A DNA stretch of 64,000 nt from Micromonospora echinofusca. Lineage in GTDB: Bacteria; Actinomycetota; Actinomycetes; Mycobacteriales; Micromonosporaceae. Of this stretch, positions 26,861 to 35,148 are shown piece by piece. Each line of letters begins with the position of its first letter. The stretch's first letter is position 1. The translations under genes were made by a program, and so were the position numbers. The notes under the pieces were generated by a model. It was not told the origin of the DNA and ran no database searches. It saw nothing but the letters and a program-made list of their open reading frames with translations. The DNA lies in contig NZ_WVUH01000001.1 in NCBI RefSeq assembly GCF_017614955.1, positions 58,238-122,237 on the forward strand. Direction: 5' to 3'.

Positions 26861-27256
26861 GTGCCGGGCACGTTGATGCCCACCGGCTGGGTGCCCCGCC
26901 ACACCAGGTTCCACGGACCGAAGTCACCGTGACAGATCAGCTCCCCGGAGCTGGGGATGCCGGTGTGGGCGGCCCACCCGGCCTCGGCGGTGGGGCGGAA
27001 GCTGCGTACGGCTTCGTGGTAGTCGGGCAGCAGACGGGCCATGGCGACCAGGCCGGTGTTCTCGGCGACCCTGGCCCACGCGGCACCGCCGGACTCGCCG
27101 TCGAGGTAACGGGGCGTACGGGAACTCGACGTTCTCCAGATGTCGTAACAGTTCGTGGATGGTCGGGGACCACGGGTGCAGAGGGCGGCGCACCGTGTCG
27201 CCGATCCGAACGACCCGGCGGTGCGGATCGTCCTGGAGCACCTGGTGAACGACCAT
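26860..27256 (-). pseudogene. aminoglycoside/other phosphotransferase (APH family) remnant
   Basis: The N-terminal part (MVVHQVLQDD, RRPLHPWSPTIHELLRHLE, NVEFPYAPR) is in one frame. The continuation (YLDGESGGAAWARV, ELICHGDFGPWNLVW) is in another, so a frameshift lies near 27115. The catalytic-loop motif HGDFGPWN is present, but the sequence diverges right after GTQPVGI, before the expected metal-binding Asp motif. The gene is therefore both frameshifted and truncated at its 3' end. Codon use in both frames is typical of the host. Confidence 0.75.
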
Positions 27257-27346
27257 CACGGTGACGACACCGGCACGGCTGACCGGCGGGGCCGGTGTAG
27301 ACCTGCGTGCCAGCAAGGCAGGTGACACCAATACGTCCTAGGATGC

Positions 27347-27618
27347 TCAGGGGGAGTGTCCGATCCGCCACAGTCGCTGTACCTGCTCACGGGTCACGTA
27401 CAGGTGTCGTTGGGTCAGCCCGACCGGGCCGCCGTTGGCGAAGCGGACGAGGACGGGCTCACCGCCGGGGTGCGGCCCCGCCCCGGGACCTCGTCCCGGG
27501 CGACGTCGCGGGATTCCCGACGGGTTCTGGCCGTCTTGTGGAGTTCCATGACCCGGCAGGCCGTGGTCCGGTCGTCGTCCAGCTGGATCCACATCAGCGG
27601 CATGGCGAGTCCCGACAC
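27347..27618 (-). pseudogene. small hypothetical ORF in two frames
   Basis: Two overlapping frames show host-like codon bias. The upstream half reads MWIQLDDDRTTACRVMELHK and TARTRRESRDVARDEV. The downstream half reads GGEPVLVRFANGGPVGLTQR then HLYVTREQVQRLWRIGHSP and a stop. A one-base change near the CCCCGG run (about 27475) would join them into a protein of roughly 80-90 residues. It is either a decayed small gene or a sequencing slip. Family not recognised. Confidence 0.4.
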
Positions 27619-27649
27619 GACTGTCCCGGTCGCCCGGGCTCGACCTGCC

Positions 27650-28195
27650 TCAGTGGTCGTACGCGGTCTTCTCGGGCGGGCCGGACGCGACGAACCACCA
27701 CCAGTGCTCCTCCGGCATGCCCTGCGGGATCACGTCGGCCGGTAGTGGCGGCACCCTGGTAGCGACGTCGCGCATCTCCTCGTCGGACGCCTCCTCCCAG
27801 TCGGAGGCGCCCAGTGCCCTCTGCGGCAGGCCGGCATCCTTGCGCAGGATGTCGACCACGCTGCGGGTGAAGCACGCGTTGTACCAGCCGGTGGCCGTCT
27901 CGCTCTCCAGGTCGAGGTCGAACTCGGCGAGGTACCCGGCGAAGTCGCGGCCATGCTCGCCGAGCACCTCACGAACGTGGTCGTGGAACGCCGCGAGCCG
28001 CTGCCCGGTCCACTGCGCCGACGGGTCCTCCCGGCGTAGCAGCCACAGCGCCAGCACGGCGGCCAGCGCGTCGCCCAGCGTCGCGGCCCGCGCCCGGTTG
28101 CCGCCGCGCGTCCCGGCGAGAACACCGATGGCTCGGTCGAAGCCGACGAAGTACCCGTCGACGTCGAGGCGGGGGAAGCCGTGTCGCACCACCAT
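27650..28195 (-). CDS. acidic hypothetical protein, candidate immunity protein
   Basis: A 181-aa soluble, acidic, helix-rich protein (DLESETATGWYNACFTR; SDWEEASDEEMRDVATRV). No signal peptide or known domain is seen. ATG 28195 has GGGAG about 9 nt upstream. It begins 16 bp after the stop of a larger gene whose C-terminus looks like a small RNase-type toxin domain. The order toxin then small acidic partner is the usual polymorphic-toxin immunity arrangement. That role is inference only. Confidence 0.6.
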   Translation of the reverse strand: MVVRHGFPRLDVDGYFVGFDRAIGVLAGTRGGNRARAATLGDALAAVLALWLLRREDPSAQWTGQRLAAFHDHVREVLGEHGRDFAGYLAEFDLDLESETATGWYNACFTRSVVDILRKDAGLPQRALGASDWEEASDEEMRDVATRVPPLPADVIPQGMPEEHWWWFVASGPPEKTAYDH

Positions 28196-28211
28196 GGTCT
28201 GTAGCTCCCGT

Positions 28212-29369
28212 TCAGTTCTTCAGGAAGGATCCGAAGGTCGACATGACGACGCGACCGTCGGCACGTGCGCGGATGATGACCGTGAGCGTAATGGGATCGC
28301 TCTGGTCGTCCGTCGTCTCCACGATGAAACACACCTTCCTCGAGCCGCCGCCAGAGCCCGGATCGAACTGGGCCCGGCCCTCCCTGACCACCCTCTCCGC
28401 TGCGGCGTGATAGTTTGCGATGAATGCCCGCATTTCTCGCCGGTTTTCCGGAATCTCGTTGCGGTGCACTCGGGCGTGGTAGGCAGCGGCAGTCGTCGAG
28501 CTGAAGGTGAGCTGGTCGGCTTGGGCCCTGATGTGCGCGACCAGCTGGTCGTCGGTGAGGGCCGGGTCGGCCGTGACGCCAGCCCTGTTGAGGGCCTCCA
28601 CGTTGGCGCGATCACGGTAGAGGGCGCTCTCGGCACCCCTGGTCGACCTTTGCAGCTCGGCCAGGGCGGTGCGGGCCGACTCCGCCTTCGTCCCTTTCCT
28701 CGTCGGCTGCGGCCGGATCCCGGCTGCTGCGTCCGCCGCTATCTGTTCTAGCGCGGCATGCCGCTTGTCGACCCACAGGCTCATGTAGTATTCGAAAACG
28801 TTTCCGAACTCGCCGGGCGCCCCGGCAAGTCCTTGCCGGCGAAATGCGAATTCGATGCCGAGCTTCTGCAGGTCCGCCTTGACTATCTCCGGGGCGCTGC
28901 GGGCCTTCCGGACCACGCCGATGGCACGTTCCTCCATTCCCCGGATGAAGTCGTCGATCGAGTCGCGACACTGCTGGTACGTCGCAATGGCGGCGGCCTT
29001 GCCGCCGTCACACCCGAGGCCGCTGACCAACTCGACGAACTCCGCCCTGAGTTCGTCGAGCCGCTGCTGCCGTACCGGGTCGATCGTCGGCGGTACCTGC
29101 GGGTCCGATGCTGTCGACCCATGTGCAACCGCTTCGTCAGTGGGATCCGGCTTCGTCGTCGCCGGTATTCCCATCGCGGCGTCGAGCACCTGTGGAAAAA
29201 ACATGGCGAACGCCGCGTAAGCGGCGAGGCCGATACCGCTCAGCACTCCAAATACGGCAATGCCGACGGCGGGGACCGGTCCGTAACAGCTGGCCAGGGC
29301 ATCGGCCATGCCGCCACAGTCGATGGGCACGCCGTCGGCCAGCACATTGGTTGACATCACTGCGGCCAT
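28212..29369 (-). CDS. membrane-anchored protein with toxin-like C-terminal domain
   Basis: A 385-aa protein. A single hydrophobic segment lies at about residues 30-60 (VPAVGIAVFGVLSGIGLAAY), then a Pro/Thr-rich stretch and a long helical region. The C-terminal ~95 residues have AAYHARVHRNEIP, MRAFIANYHAAAERVV, KVCFIVETTDD and ADGRVVMSTFGSFL. The spacing (His...His, helix, strands, DGR..sTf) recalls BECR-fold RNase toxins, but no family was confirmed. ATG 29369 is close to GGGAGG; GTG 29360 and ATG 29357 are alternatives. A small acidic gene follows immediately. Confidence 0.6.
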   Translation of the reverse strand: MAAVMSTNVLADGVPIDCGGMADALASCYGPVPAVGIAVFGVLSGIGLAAYAAFAMFFPQVLDAAMGIPATTKPDPTDEAVAHGSTASDPQVPPTIDPVRQQRLDELRAEFVELVSGLGCDGGKAAAIATYQQCRDSIDDFIRGMEERAIGVVRKARSAPEIVKADLQKLGIEFAFRRQGLAGAPGEFGNVFEYYMSLWVDKRHAALEQIAADAAAGIRPQPTRKGTKAESARTALAELQRSTRGAESALYRDRANVEALNRAGVTADPALTDDQLVAHIRAQADQLTFSSTTAAAYHARVHRNEIPENRREMRAFIANYHAAAERVVREGRAQFDPGSGGGSRKVCFIVETTDDQSDPITLTVIIRARADGRVVMSTFGSFLKN

Positions 29370-29474
29370 AGCCTCCCAATCCGAGCGCCGGGACTGGGCT
29401 GTACGCACGCGGATCCGCGCGACCACCACGTCGGGATAGGCTAGGGTAACCCACCACTGTGGATGGAGGCTGCC

Positions 29475-29957
29475 GTGCCGGACGGAACCGAGGCCATGAA
29501 TGCCCGCCTTCCGGTGCGCACGATGACGGTCCTCGGCATGATCGCGGCGGTCGTCGTCCTCGCCTCCGCTGTCGTTCTGGTCGTGTCCTGGCCGACAACC
29601 CCACAACGTTTACCGGCCCTGCCGATCCGCCTCTACGCATACGACCCGGTGACCGCGCACCTCGCCGATCTGCCGCAGGACAGGTTCCGACAGGGGCAGA
29701 TCCCGGTCGCCACGATCGACGAGGGGGTGGCCGGTGCACTGGCTGCGGAACCCGCGTGGGCGAGTTGGTACGACGCGTTCGGCCACCGGACCAACAGCGT
29801 GGACCTGGCGGGACTCGACGACCTACGGGCCCGGCCACTGCCGTTGAGTGCCACCTCGGCGGTACCTGCGGGGAGATACCAGTTCGTGTTGGCCTCCGTC
29901 CGGGGAAACCGGACGGAGGAGGTGCTTGCCTGGGTGCACGTGGACATCGAGCGATGA
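29475..29957 (+). CDS. single-pass membrane protein of unknown function
   Basis: A 160-aa protein with one N-terminal transmembrane segment (MIAAVVVLASAVVLVVSW) and an extracytoplasmic domain with no family I recognise. GTG 29475 is chosen because GGAGG lies 5 nt upstream; ATG 29463 is possible. Its stop overlaps the PrsW-like gene in ATGA, so the two are coupled and may work together. It is divergent from the toxin-like gene across about 105 bp. Confidence 0.65.
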   Translation: MPDGTEAMNARLPVRTMTVLGMIAAVVVLASAVVLVVSWPTTPQRLPALPIRLYAYDPVTAHLADLPQDRFRQGQIPVATIDEGVAGALAAEPAWASWYDAFGHRTNSVDLAGLDDLRARPLPLSATSAVPAGRYQFVLASVRGNRTEEVLAWVHVDIER

Positions 29958-31387
29958 CGGGGGAAACACCGCAGCCGGGCCGGGCGCCGGGGGAGGAGAC
30001 CGGGTACGGCCCCGCACCGTCCTCCCGCCCGGTTCACCGGCCAGTGGCACCGGATCCGACGGTGCCGGCGGTGTACCGGCTCGACCGGCTTGCCGTCGCT
30101 CTCACCACTGGTGAGGCGTTGCTGGTGATGATCGCCGTGGCGTCGCTCGTCGGCGTCATTCGGCGGGACAACACCGAGGTACGCGTCCTCGGCATGTTCA
30201 ACCTCGGGGCTGTCGGCATATCGCTGTTCGCCGCCTGTATCGCCGCTGTCGTCGTCGCCATTTCCTCAGCCACAGGTGGCTCGCCGCGTCGCCGCTACCT
30301 GACCTGGGTCGTCTGTGGTGGGCTGGTGTTCGCCGCGCCCACGCTCCTGGGTGTGTTCCTCACCCTCCTGCAGGTGGGGATCGCCTGGCGGGGCGCGCTG
30401 CTGAGCATTCCGACGACCCTCTTCGCGTTGTGGACGTTTCGCCGGATGCAACGCAACCGTAAGCCTTCGTGGCGACTGGTCGTGGTCGCCTTCGCCTGGG
30501 GCCTGTTCATCGCCGCGTACTTCGCCCAAATGGTCGAGGGCATTCTGCACGTCGTCATCACGGCGGAGCTTCTCCCCGGCACCGCGACGATCCTCAGTCA
30601 CGCGGCCGCCGCCGCAGTACCGGAGGAGGTCGGCAAGGGTGCCGGGGTCCTGGTGATCGTGCTGCTCGCCTGGCGGCACGTCGACGGCATGCTTGGTGGC
30701 ATCGTCGTCGGCGCCTGCGTCGGCATCGGCTTCCAGTTCGCCGAGTCGATGTCCTACATGACCGGGGACCTCGGTGCGGTGCTCTACCAGCACTGGTACC
30801 GGCAGGTCACCGGGCTGCTGATCAGCCATGCCACCTACACGGGGATTATCGGCGCCGGCATCGGGCTCGCCATGCAGGTCGACGGCTGGCGACGACAGGC
30901 GGTCTGCGTCGGCAGCGGCTTCGCCGTCGCCATCGCGGCCCACCTGATTTGGGACGTCTTCGCGATGGGCCGCCTGTACTGGGAGTCCGACGACTCGCTG
31001 CTTCAGCTCTTCGTGGTGCAGCCGCTGAACCTCATCGTCCTGAAGGGTCCCGCGTTCGCCGTACTGGTGTTCCTCGTCATTGTCGCCTTGCGCCGGGAGA
31101 CCAGGGCGTTGTACCGGCAACTCCAGGAGGAGGCGCGTGACCCTGGAGGCGCGATCAGCCCGGCCGAGGTGCCCGTACTGGTGAGTCCGCCGTTACGTTT
31201 CCGGATGCGGCTACAGGCGCTCCTACGTCGTGACCGCCCGGCCTACACCCGGATGAAGCGTCTGCACTCCGCGCAACTGGACCTGGCGTTCGCCCGATGG
31301 GGCCGCGACCGGGGTGAACCGTATCCACCGGGCGCCCAGGAATCGCTGCGACAGCGGATTCACGAACTGAAGGCGGAATGCCTCTGA
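29954..31387 (+). CDS. PrsW-family intramembrane metalloprotease
   Basis: A 477-aa polytopic protein with the PrsW motifs: VPEEVGKG (EExxK type, about residue 219), GFQFAESMSYM, SHATYTGIIG and AHLIWDVFAMG, giving the Glu/His residues of the putative zinc site. The N-terminal ~50 residues are Pro-rich and cytoplasmic, and a basic tail of about 90 residues follows the last membrane segment. ATG 29954 overlaps the upstream stop. PrsW proteases cut single-pass membrane proteins, so the two single-pass proteins encoded next door are natural candidate substrates (inference). Confidence 0.88.
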   Translation: MTGETPQPGRAPGEETGYGPAPSSRPVHRPVAPDPTVPAVYRLDRLAVALTTGEALLVMIAVASLVGVIRRDNTEVRVLGMFNLGAVGISLFAACIAAVVVAISSATGGSPRRRYLTWVVCGGLVFAAPTLLGVFLTLLQVGIAWRGALLSIPTTLFALWTFRRMQRNRKPSWRLVVVAFAWGLFIAAYFAQMVEGILHVVITAELLPGTATILSHAAAAAVPEEVGKGAGVLVIVLLAWRHVDGMLGGIVVGACVGIGFQFAESMSYMTGDLGAVLYQHWYRQVTGLLISHATYTGIIGAGIGLAMQVDGWRRQAVCVGSGFAVAIAAHLIWDVFAMGRLYWESDDSLLQLFVVQPLNLIVLKGPAFAVLVFLVIVALRRETRALYRQLQEEARDPGGAISPAEVPVLVSPPLRFRMRLQALLRRDRPAYTRMKRLHSAQLDLAFARWGRDRGEPYPPGAQESLRQRIHELKAECL

Positions 31388-31537
31388 CCCCGGTGCCATC
31401 TCCGGCCAGCGGTGACCGGCGGGCGACGTGAGCCAGCTCCGTACCGACCGGCCCACCGCCCGCCGAAGACCTTGATCCTGCCTGCACCGGGCGTCGGATC
31501 ACCGATAGTGAACATATGTCACACTCCACGGGTGACG

Positions 31538-32251
31538 ATGCCTCCACCGCCCGACGTACCGGGCGACCAGGGTATGACTCCATCGAAACCCGGCACGGTT
31601 GCGCCGCCGTTGGCACCGGCGAAGCGCAGCAAGGCTCTCATCGTCGGCGCCATCGCCGGGGTACTGGCTCTCTGCCTGCTCGGGACCTGCGTGGTCGCGG
31701 TCGGCGCACTGGTCGCCACCAGGATGGACGACGGCCGGCAGCCGAGCGCTGCGGACGGTCCCCCTCCCGTCTTGGTACCCACGACGCCGCCATCGCCGTC
31801 CACCGAGGAGACCTATTCCCCTCCAGAAGAGGATCCGACGACGGAGGAGGCTCCACCGCCGCCGCCCGCGAAGATCGGGCAGTGCATTGCCGTGAACGAG
31901 GACGGGGACTTCCTGGGGATCGGCAACTGCAACGGCACCAGCGGCACCTACCGGGTGGTGTCGTTGGACTACGGCCAGGGTGAGTGCGCCGATCCCGAGT
32001 CCGGGTACATCACGGAGGACGGTTACCGCCTGTGCCTGGAACTTCACCTGGTGCGCAACTACTGCTACAAATTCCCGAAGAACGACGGTTGGATCGTCGC
32101 TGCGTCGAAGTGCAAGGCGAAGGGCACGGTGCACATCATCGACATCGTCCCTGGGGCCTCGAATGGCAACAGGTGCACGCGGGACTACCGGTGGAATCGC
32201 TGGTATCGGTTCACGCACCCGACCGTCGTCTACTGTGTCATGCAGTATTAG
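31538..32251 (+). CDS. membrane-anchored protein with Cys-rich extracellular domain
   Basis: A 237-aa protein with a short Pro-rich cytoplasmic N-terminus and one membrane segment (ALIVGAIAGVLALCLLGTCV). A Pro/Thr/Glu-rich linker with a run of prolines follows. The extracellular C-terminal domain has several cysteines (GQCIAV, GNCNGTSG, GECADPESG, LCLELHLVRNYCYKF, SKCKAK, RCTRDY, YCVMQY), probably disulfide-bonded. It resembles the small surface domain common in actinomycete lipoproteins of the LppU type. ATG 31538 is chosen; GTG 31532 is possible. Function unknown. Confidence 0.7.
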   Translation: MPPPPDVPGDQGMTPSKPGTVAPPLAPAKRSKALIVGAIAGVLALCLLGTCVVAVGALVATRMDDGRQPSAADGPPPVLVPTTPPSPSTEETYSPPEEDPTTEEAPPPPPAKIGQCIAVNEDGDFLGIGNCNGTSGTYRVVSLDYGQGECADPESGYITEDGYRLCLELHLVRNYCYKFPKNDGWIVAASKCKAKGTVHIIDIVPGASNGNRCTRDYRWNRWYRFTHPTVVYCVMQY

Positions 32252-32309
32252 TCTGCCGGCTGGTTGGCTGGACGACCGCCCTGGGCAGGCGAGCAGGCGA
32301 TCCCTCCGG

Positions 32310-32344
32310 CCGGTGCTGCGACCGGCCAGCGGCCGCAGCACTGG
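32310..32344. terminator. bidirectional hairpin between convergent genes
   Basis: An 11-bp stem with one mismatch (CCGGTGCTGCG at 32310-32320, CGCAGCACTGG at 32334-32344). It lies between the converging Cys-rich surface gene and DUF6223 gene. Confidence 0.5.
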
Positions 32345-32358
32345 CGCCCCTCGTCAGC

Positions 32359-32715
32359 TCAGCCGGTACGGCGGGAGCGGGCCAGCGCGAGCCCGCCGAG
32401 GACCGTGGCCACCAGCCCCACCACCAGGGCCAGGTATGCGCCACCGCGTCCGTTGCCGGTGCCGATGCCGCTGTCGGAGGTGGCCACCACCACCCCGCCG
32501 AGGGCCATGCCGACCAGCCCCGCCGCCAGCGCGAGGACACCGTTGGGACGTCCCCTGCCGGTACCGGCCCGGCTGGTGGGACGGGCCAGAGCCAGCCCGC
32601 CGACGATCACCCCGGCCAGCCCCAGCAGGGCGGCCACGGCTGCCCCGACGCGCCCGGCGCTCATGGTGTAGGCATCTGCGGCGGTGGCAAGCACCAGTCG
32701 TACCGATGAGGTCAT
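32359..32715 (-). CDS. DUF6223-family membrane protein
   Basis: A 118-aa protein of four hydrophobic segments arranged as two similar halves: GRVGAAVAALLGLAGVIVGG and NGVLALAAGLVGMALGGVVV, then GGAYLALVVGLVATVLGGLA. Each half ends with LALARxxxR-type basic loops. The ATG at 32715 is chosen; a longer frame upstream runs into the IS-like remnant. Such small proteins are common in actinomycetes and uncharacterised. Confidence 0.7.
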   Translation of the reverse strand: MTSSVRLVLATAADAYTMSAGRVGAAVAALLGLAGVIVGGLALARPTSRAGTGRGRPNGVLALAAGLVGMALGGVVVATSDSGIGTGNGRGGAYLALVVGLVATVLGGLALARSRRTG

Positions 32716-32730
32716 CGCATTCCTTCCGTG

Positions 32731-33057
32731 GATACTCCGGCCTTCAGGCCGGAGAGGAAACGGATCGCCTGCGGAGCAGGACAGGGAAAGCCGGCTCGCC
32801 ACCAGGGCGAACAGGCGTCAGGTACCTGCGGAGCATGGCCGAACAGATGTGCCAATCTCCGTGCGCCTGGCCGGTGACAACCAAGCCGGTCGGGCCTACC
32901 GCCGGACTGGCGGAAAGTGACGTCTGTGGAGACTGGGTAGGACCGATGGGCGGCACACCGTCCCTCGCCGGTGTTCCGGGTCGGCTGCGGTCGCTGAAGC
33001 AGAAAACTCAACCCGCGAGGGTCGAATCCCCCTGCTACAGCCTGGGGAGATGGCAAG
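32731..33057 (+). mobile_element. relic of an IS200/IS605-type tnpB 3' end
   Basis: About 330 bp bounded by a perfect hairpin (CTCCGGCC TTCA GGCCGGAG at 32735-32754, followed by AGGA) and an imperfect hairpin around 33031-33050 (CCCCTGC..CTGGGGAGATGG). Both look like the terminal hairpins seen at TnpB/IS605 elements. Between them, one frame near the right end reads STREGRIPLLQPGEMA, which resembles tnpB tails, but stops break every frame. No transposase remains. Family assignment is from pattern memory only. Confidence 0.45.
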
Positions 33058-33158
33058 TCCCTGTCCTCCCGTGTGGGCGTCGTACCCGAGGTCGTTGCCG
33101 TTGATCATGTCGTCGGGCGCACCGCCGGTCGTCCCCCGGACGTAGACAATCCCCGCTG

Positions 33159-33221
33159 CTGCGGACGGTGCTCGCGGATACCGCAGCTGCCGCAGAAACT
33201 GCGGACGTACCGCGTCTGCGG
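33159..33221 (+). promoter_or_regulatory. CTGCGG/CCGCAG repeat array upstream of kinase operon
   Basis: Five copies of the hexamer in 63 bp: CTGCGG at 33159, CCGCAG at 33181, CCGCAG at 33190, CTGCGG at 33199 and CTGCGG at 33216. CCGCAGAAACTGCGG (33190-33204) is a perfect 6-3-6 dyad. The array ends 61 bp before the kinase start and could be the binding region of the NarL-type regulator encoded downstream. Confidence 0.45.
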
Positions 33222-33282
33222 TAGGCGGCTGTTCGTCTACGCGGAGGAGCCGGTCGCGACGGGATCCGGTTAGGGTGCGCGG

Positions 33283-34413
33283 ATGCACGTAGGACGGTCC
33301 GGCCTGCCGGCCGGTGGCAGAGACTGGGCGATCGCCGTCGGGGTGGCGGCGACGCAACTGGTCGCCGGCCTGTCCGCACCACGCGCCGACACGGGTTTCG
33401 ACCTGCTCGGGTACGCGCTGCTGGTGTCCGGCGGTCTGGCGCTCGCCGCCGGTCGCCGGGCACCGGTCGCCGTTCTGGCCGTCACCGGGCTGTGCGCGGT
33501 GGGTCACCAGGCAGCCGGTCTGGACGTGCCGGTCGTCGCGTTTCTGCTCGCCGTCTACGCCGCCGTGCGGGCCGGCCACCGCGTCGTCACGGTCGTCGCG
33601 GCGGTGCTGATGCTGGCCGCTCTTCCGCTCGCGGCCCTCACGTTGCCATCGGACATCTCGGTGGGTGATGCGCTCGCCCGGGCCCGGGGCGCCCTGGAGT
33701 TGGCGTGGTTGATCGCTGCCGGCGCCGCCGGTGAAGCGCTGCGCCAGGCCGAGCAGCGCGCGGACGAAGCCGAACGCACCCGGGAGGAGACCGCGCTGCG
33801 CCGCGCCAACGAGGAGCGGCTCCACATCGCCCGGGAGCTGCACGACTCGCTCACCCACCAGATCTCGGTCATCACCGTGCAGGCCGGAGTCGCCGTCCAC
33901 CTGGCCCGCAGGCGGGGGGAGCCGGTGCCGGAAGCCCTGCTGGCGATCCAGGAGGCCGGCCGTGAGGCGACCCGGGAGCTGCGGGCGACCCTGGAGGCGT
34001 TACGCGACGACGGCGGGACCCCGCCGAACGGTCTCGCCGACGTGCCGGAACTGGTGGAACGGGCCCGGTTGGCCGGCCTGGACGCGACCCTGACCACCGA
34101 GGGACAGCGGTACGACGTGCCGGCCGCCGTGCAGCGCACCGCGTACCGGATCGTGCAGGAGTCGCTCACCAACGTCGCCCGGCACGCCTCCGCCGCCACG
34201 GCCTCGGTTCTCATCGGGTACCGTCCGGACGCCCTCGCCGTCCAGGTCGACGACGACGGCAGGTCCGGGCCGGCCACCGGCGCGATGCCCGGCGTCGGGT
34301 TGCTCGGGATGCGCGAACGGGTCACCGCCCTCGGCGGCCGGCTGACGGCGGGCCCCCGCCCCGAAGGCGGGTTCACCGTCCGCGCCGACCTCCCCGTGGA
34401 GCGCACCTCATGA
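33283..34413 (+). CDS. NarL-type sensor histidine kinase
   Basis: A 376-aa membrane kinase. Four or five N-terminal hydrophobic segments span about residues 10-150. A coiled coil then leads to the dimerisation/phosphoacceptor motif LHIARELHDSLTHQIS (His about residue 187) of the HisKA_3 class. A C-terminal ATPase domain (YRIVQESLTNVARHA; GVGLLGMRERVTALGG) completes it. The stop overlaps the response regulator start in ATGA. No large extracellular sensor loop is visible, so the stimulus may be sensed in the membrane. Confidence 0.92.
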   Translation: MHVGRSGLPAGGRDWAIAVGVAATQLVAGLSAPRADTGFDLLGYALLVSGGLALAAGRRAPVAVLAVTGLCAVGHQAAGLDVPVVAFLLAVYAAVRAGHRVVTVVAAVLMLAALPLAALTLPSDISVGDALARARGALELAWLIAAGAAGEALRQAEQRADEAERTREETALRRANEERLHIARELHDSLTHQISVITVQAGVAVHLARRRGEPVPEALLAIQEAGREATRELRATLEALRDDGGTPPNGLADVPELVERARLAGLDATLTTEGQRYDVPAAVQRTAYRIVQESLTNVARHASAATASVLIGYRPDALAVQVDDDGRSGPATGAMPGVGLLGMRERVTALGGRLTAGPRPEGGFTVRADLPVERTS

Positions 34414-35069
34414 TCCGTGTCCTGCTGGTCGACGACCAACCGCTGCTACGGAGCGGATTCCGTGCGCTCCTCGACGCCGAGGACGGCATCGAGGTGGTGG
34501 CGGAGGCCGCCGACGGCAGGCAGGCGCTGGTGCTCGCCAGGGAACACCTGCCGGACATCGCGCTCGTCGACATCCAGATGCCGGTCATGGACGGCATCGA
34601 GACGACCCGGCAGATCGCCGCAGACCCGACGCTGGCCGGGGTGCGCGTCGTCGTGTTGACCAACTACGGCCTGGACGAGTACGTCTTCCACGCGTTGCGC
34701 GCCGGCGCCGCCGGGTTCCTGGTCAAGGACATCGAGCCGGAGGACCTGCTGCACGCCGTGCGGGTCGCCGCGCGCGGCGACGTCCTGCTCGCACCGTCGA
34801 TCACCCGTAAACTGATCGACCGGTACGTCACCACCGGGCCGCTTCCCGTGCCGGCTGCCGCAGCCCTGAAGGAGCTGACCAACCGCGAACGCGAGGCGGT
34901 CGCGTTGGTGGCGCAGGGGCTGTCCAACGAGGAGATCGCCACCCGACTGGTGATCAGTCCACTGACCGCGAAGACCCACGTCAACCGGGCCATGACCAAG
35001 CTCCGTGCCCGCGACCGTGCCCAACTCGTGGTGTTCGCGTACGAATCGGGCCTGGTGTCGCCGCGCTGA
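34410..35069 (+). CDS. NarL/FixJ-family response regulator
   Basis: A 219-aa regulator. The receiver domain has the acidic pair DD at residues 8-9, phosphoacceptor Asp in IALVDIQMP (about 54), and the switch Thr/Lys positions (VLTNYG; LVKDI). The C-terminal LuxR helix-turn-helix is LTNREREAVALVAQGLSNEE followed by IATRLVISPLTAKTHVNRAM. It is translationally coupled to the kinase by ATGA. The CTGCGG dyad array upstream of the operon is a candidate autoregulatory site. Confidence 0.93.
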   Translation: MIRVLLVDDQPLLRSGFRALLDAEDGIEVVAEAADGRQALVLAREHLPDIALVDIQMPVMDGIETTRQIAADPTLAGVRVVVLTNYGLDEYVFHALRAGAAGFLVKDIEPEDLLHAVRVAARGDVLLAPSITRKLIDRYVTTGPLPVPAAAALKELTNREREAVALVAQGLSNEEIATRLVISPLTAKTHVNRAMTKLRARDRAQLVVFAYESGLVSPR

Positions 35070-35148
35070 GGCTGACCTGACGCCCCTGGTGCGTGTGCGC
35101 TACCGCATCGATAATGATTCATCCCGGCCCGTGCGGCGAAGGAGTCCC

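Noticed and set aside
33020..33045. tRNA-like T-arm sequence GGTCGAATCCCC
   Set aside because: No acceptor, D or anticodon arms fit around it; it is better explained as the tail of a TnpB-type element.
35105..35122. Zur/Fur-like ATAATGATT motif before the S1 protease
   Set aside because: Only half of a Zur-type dyad matches; it may simply be part of a promoter.
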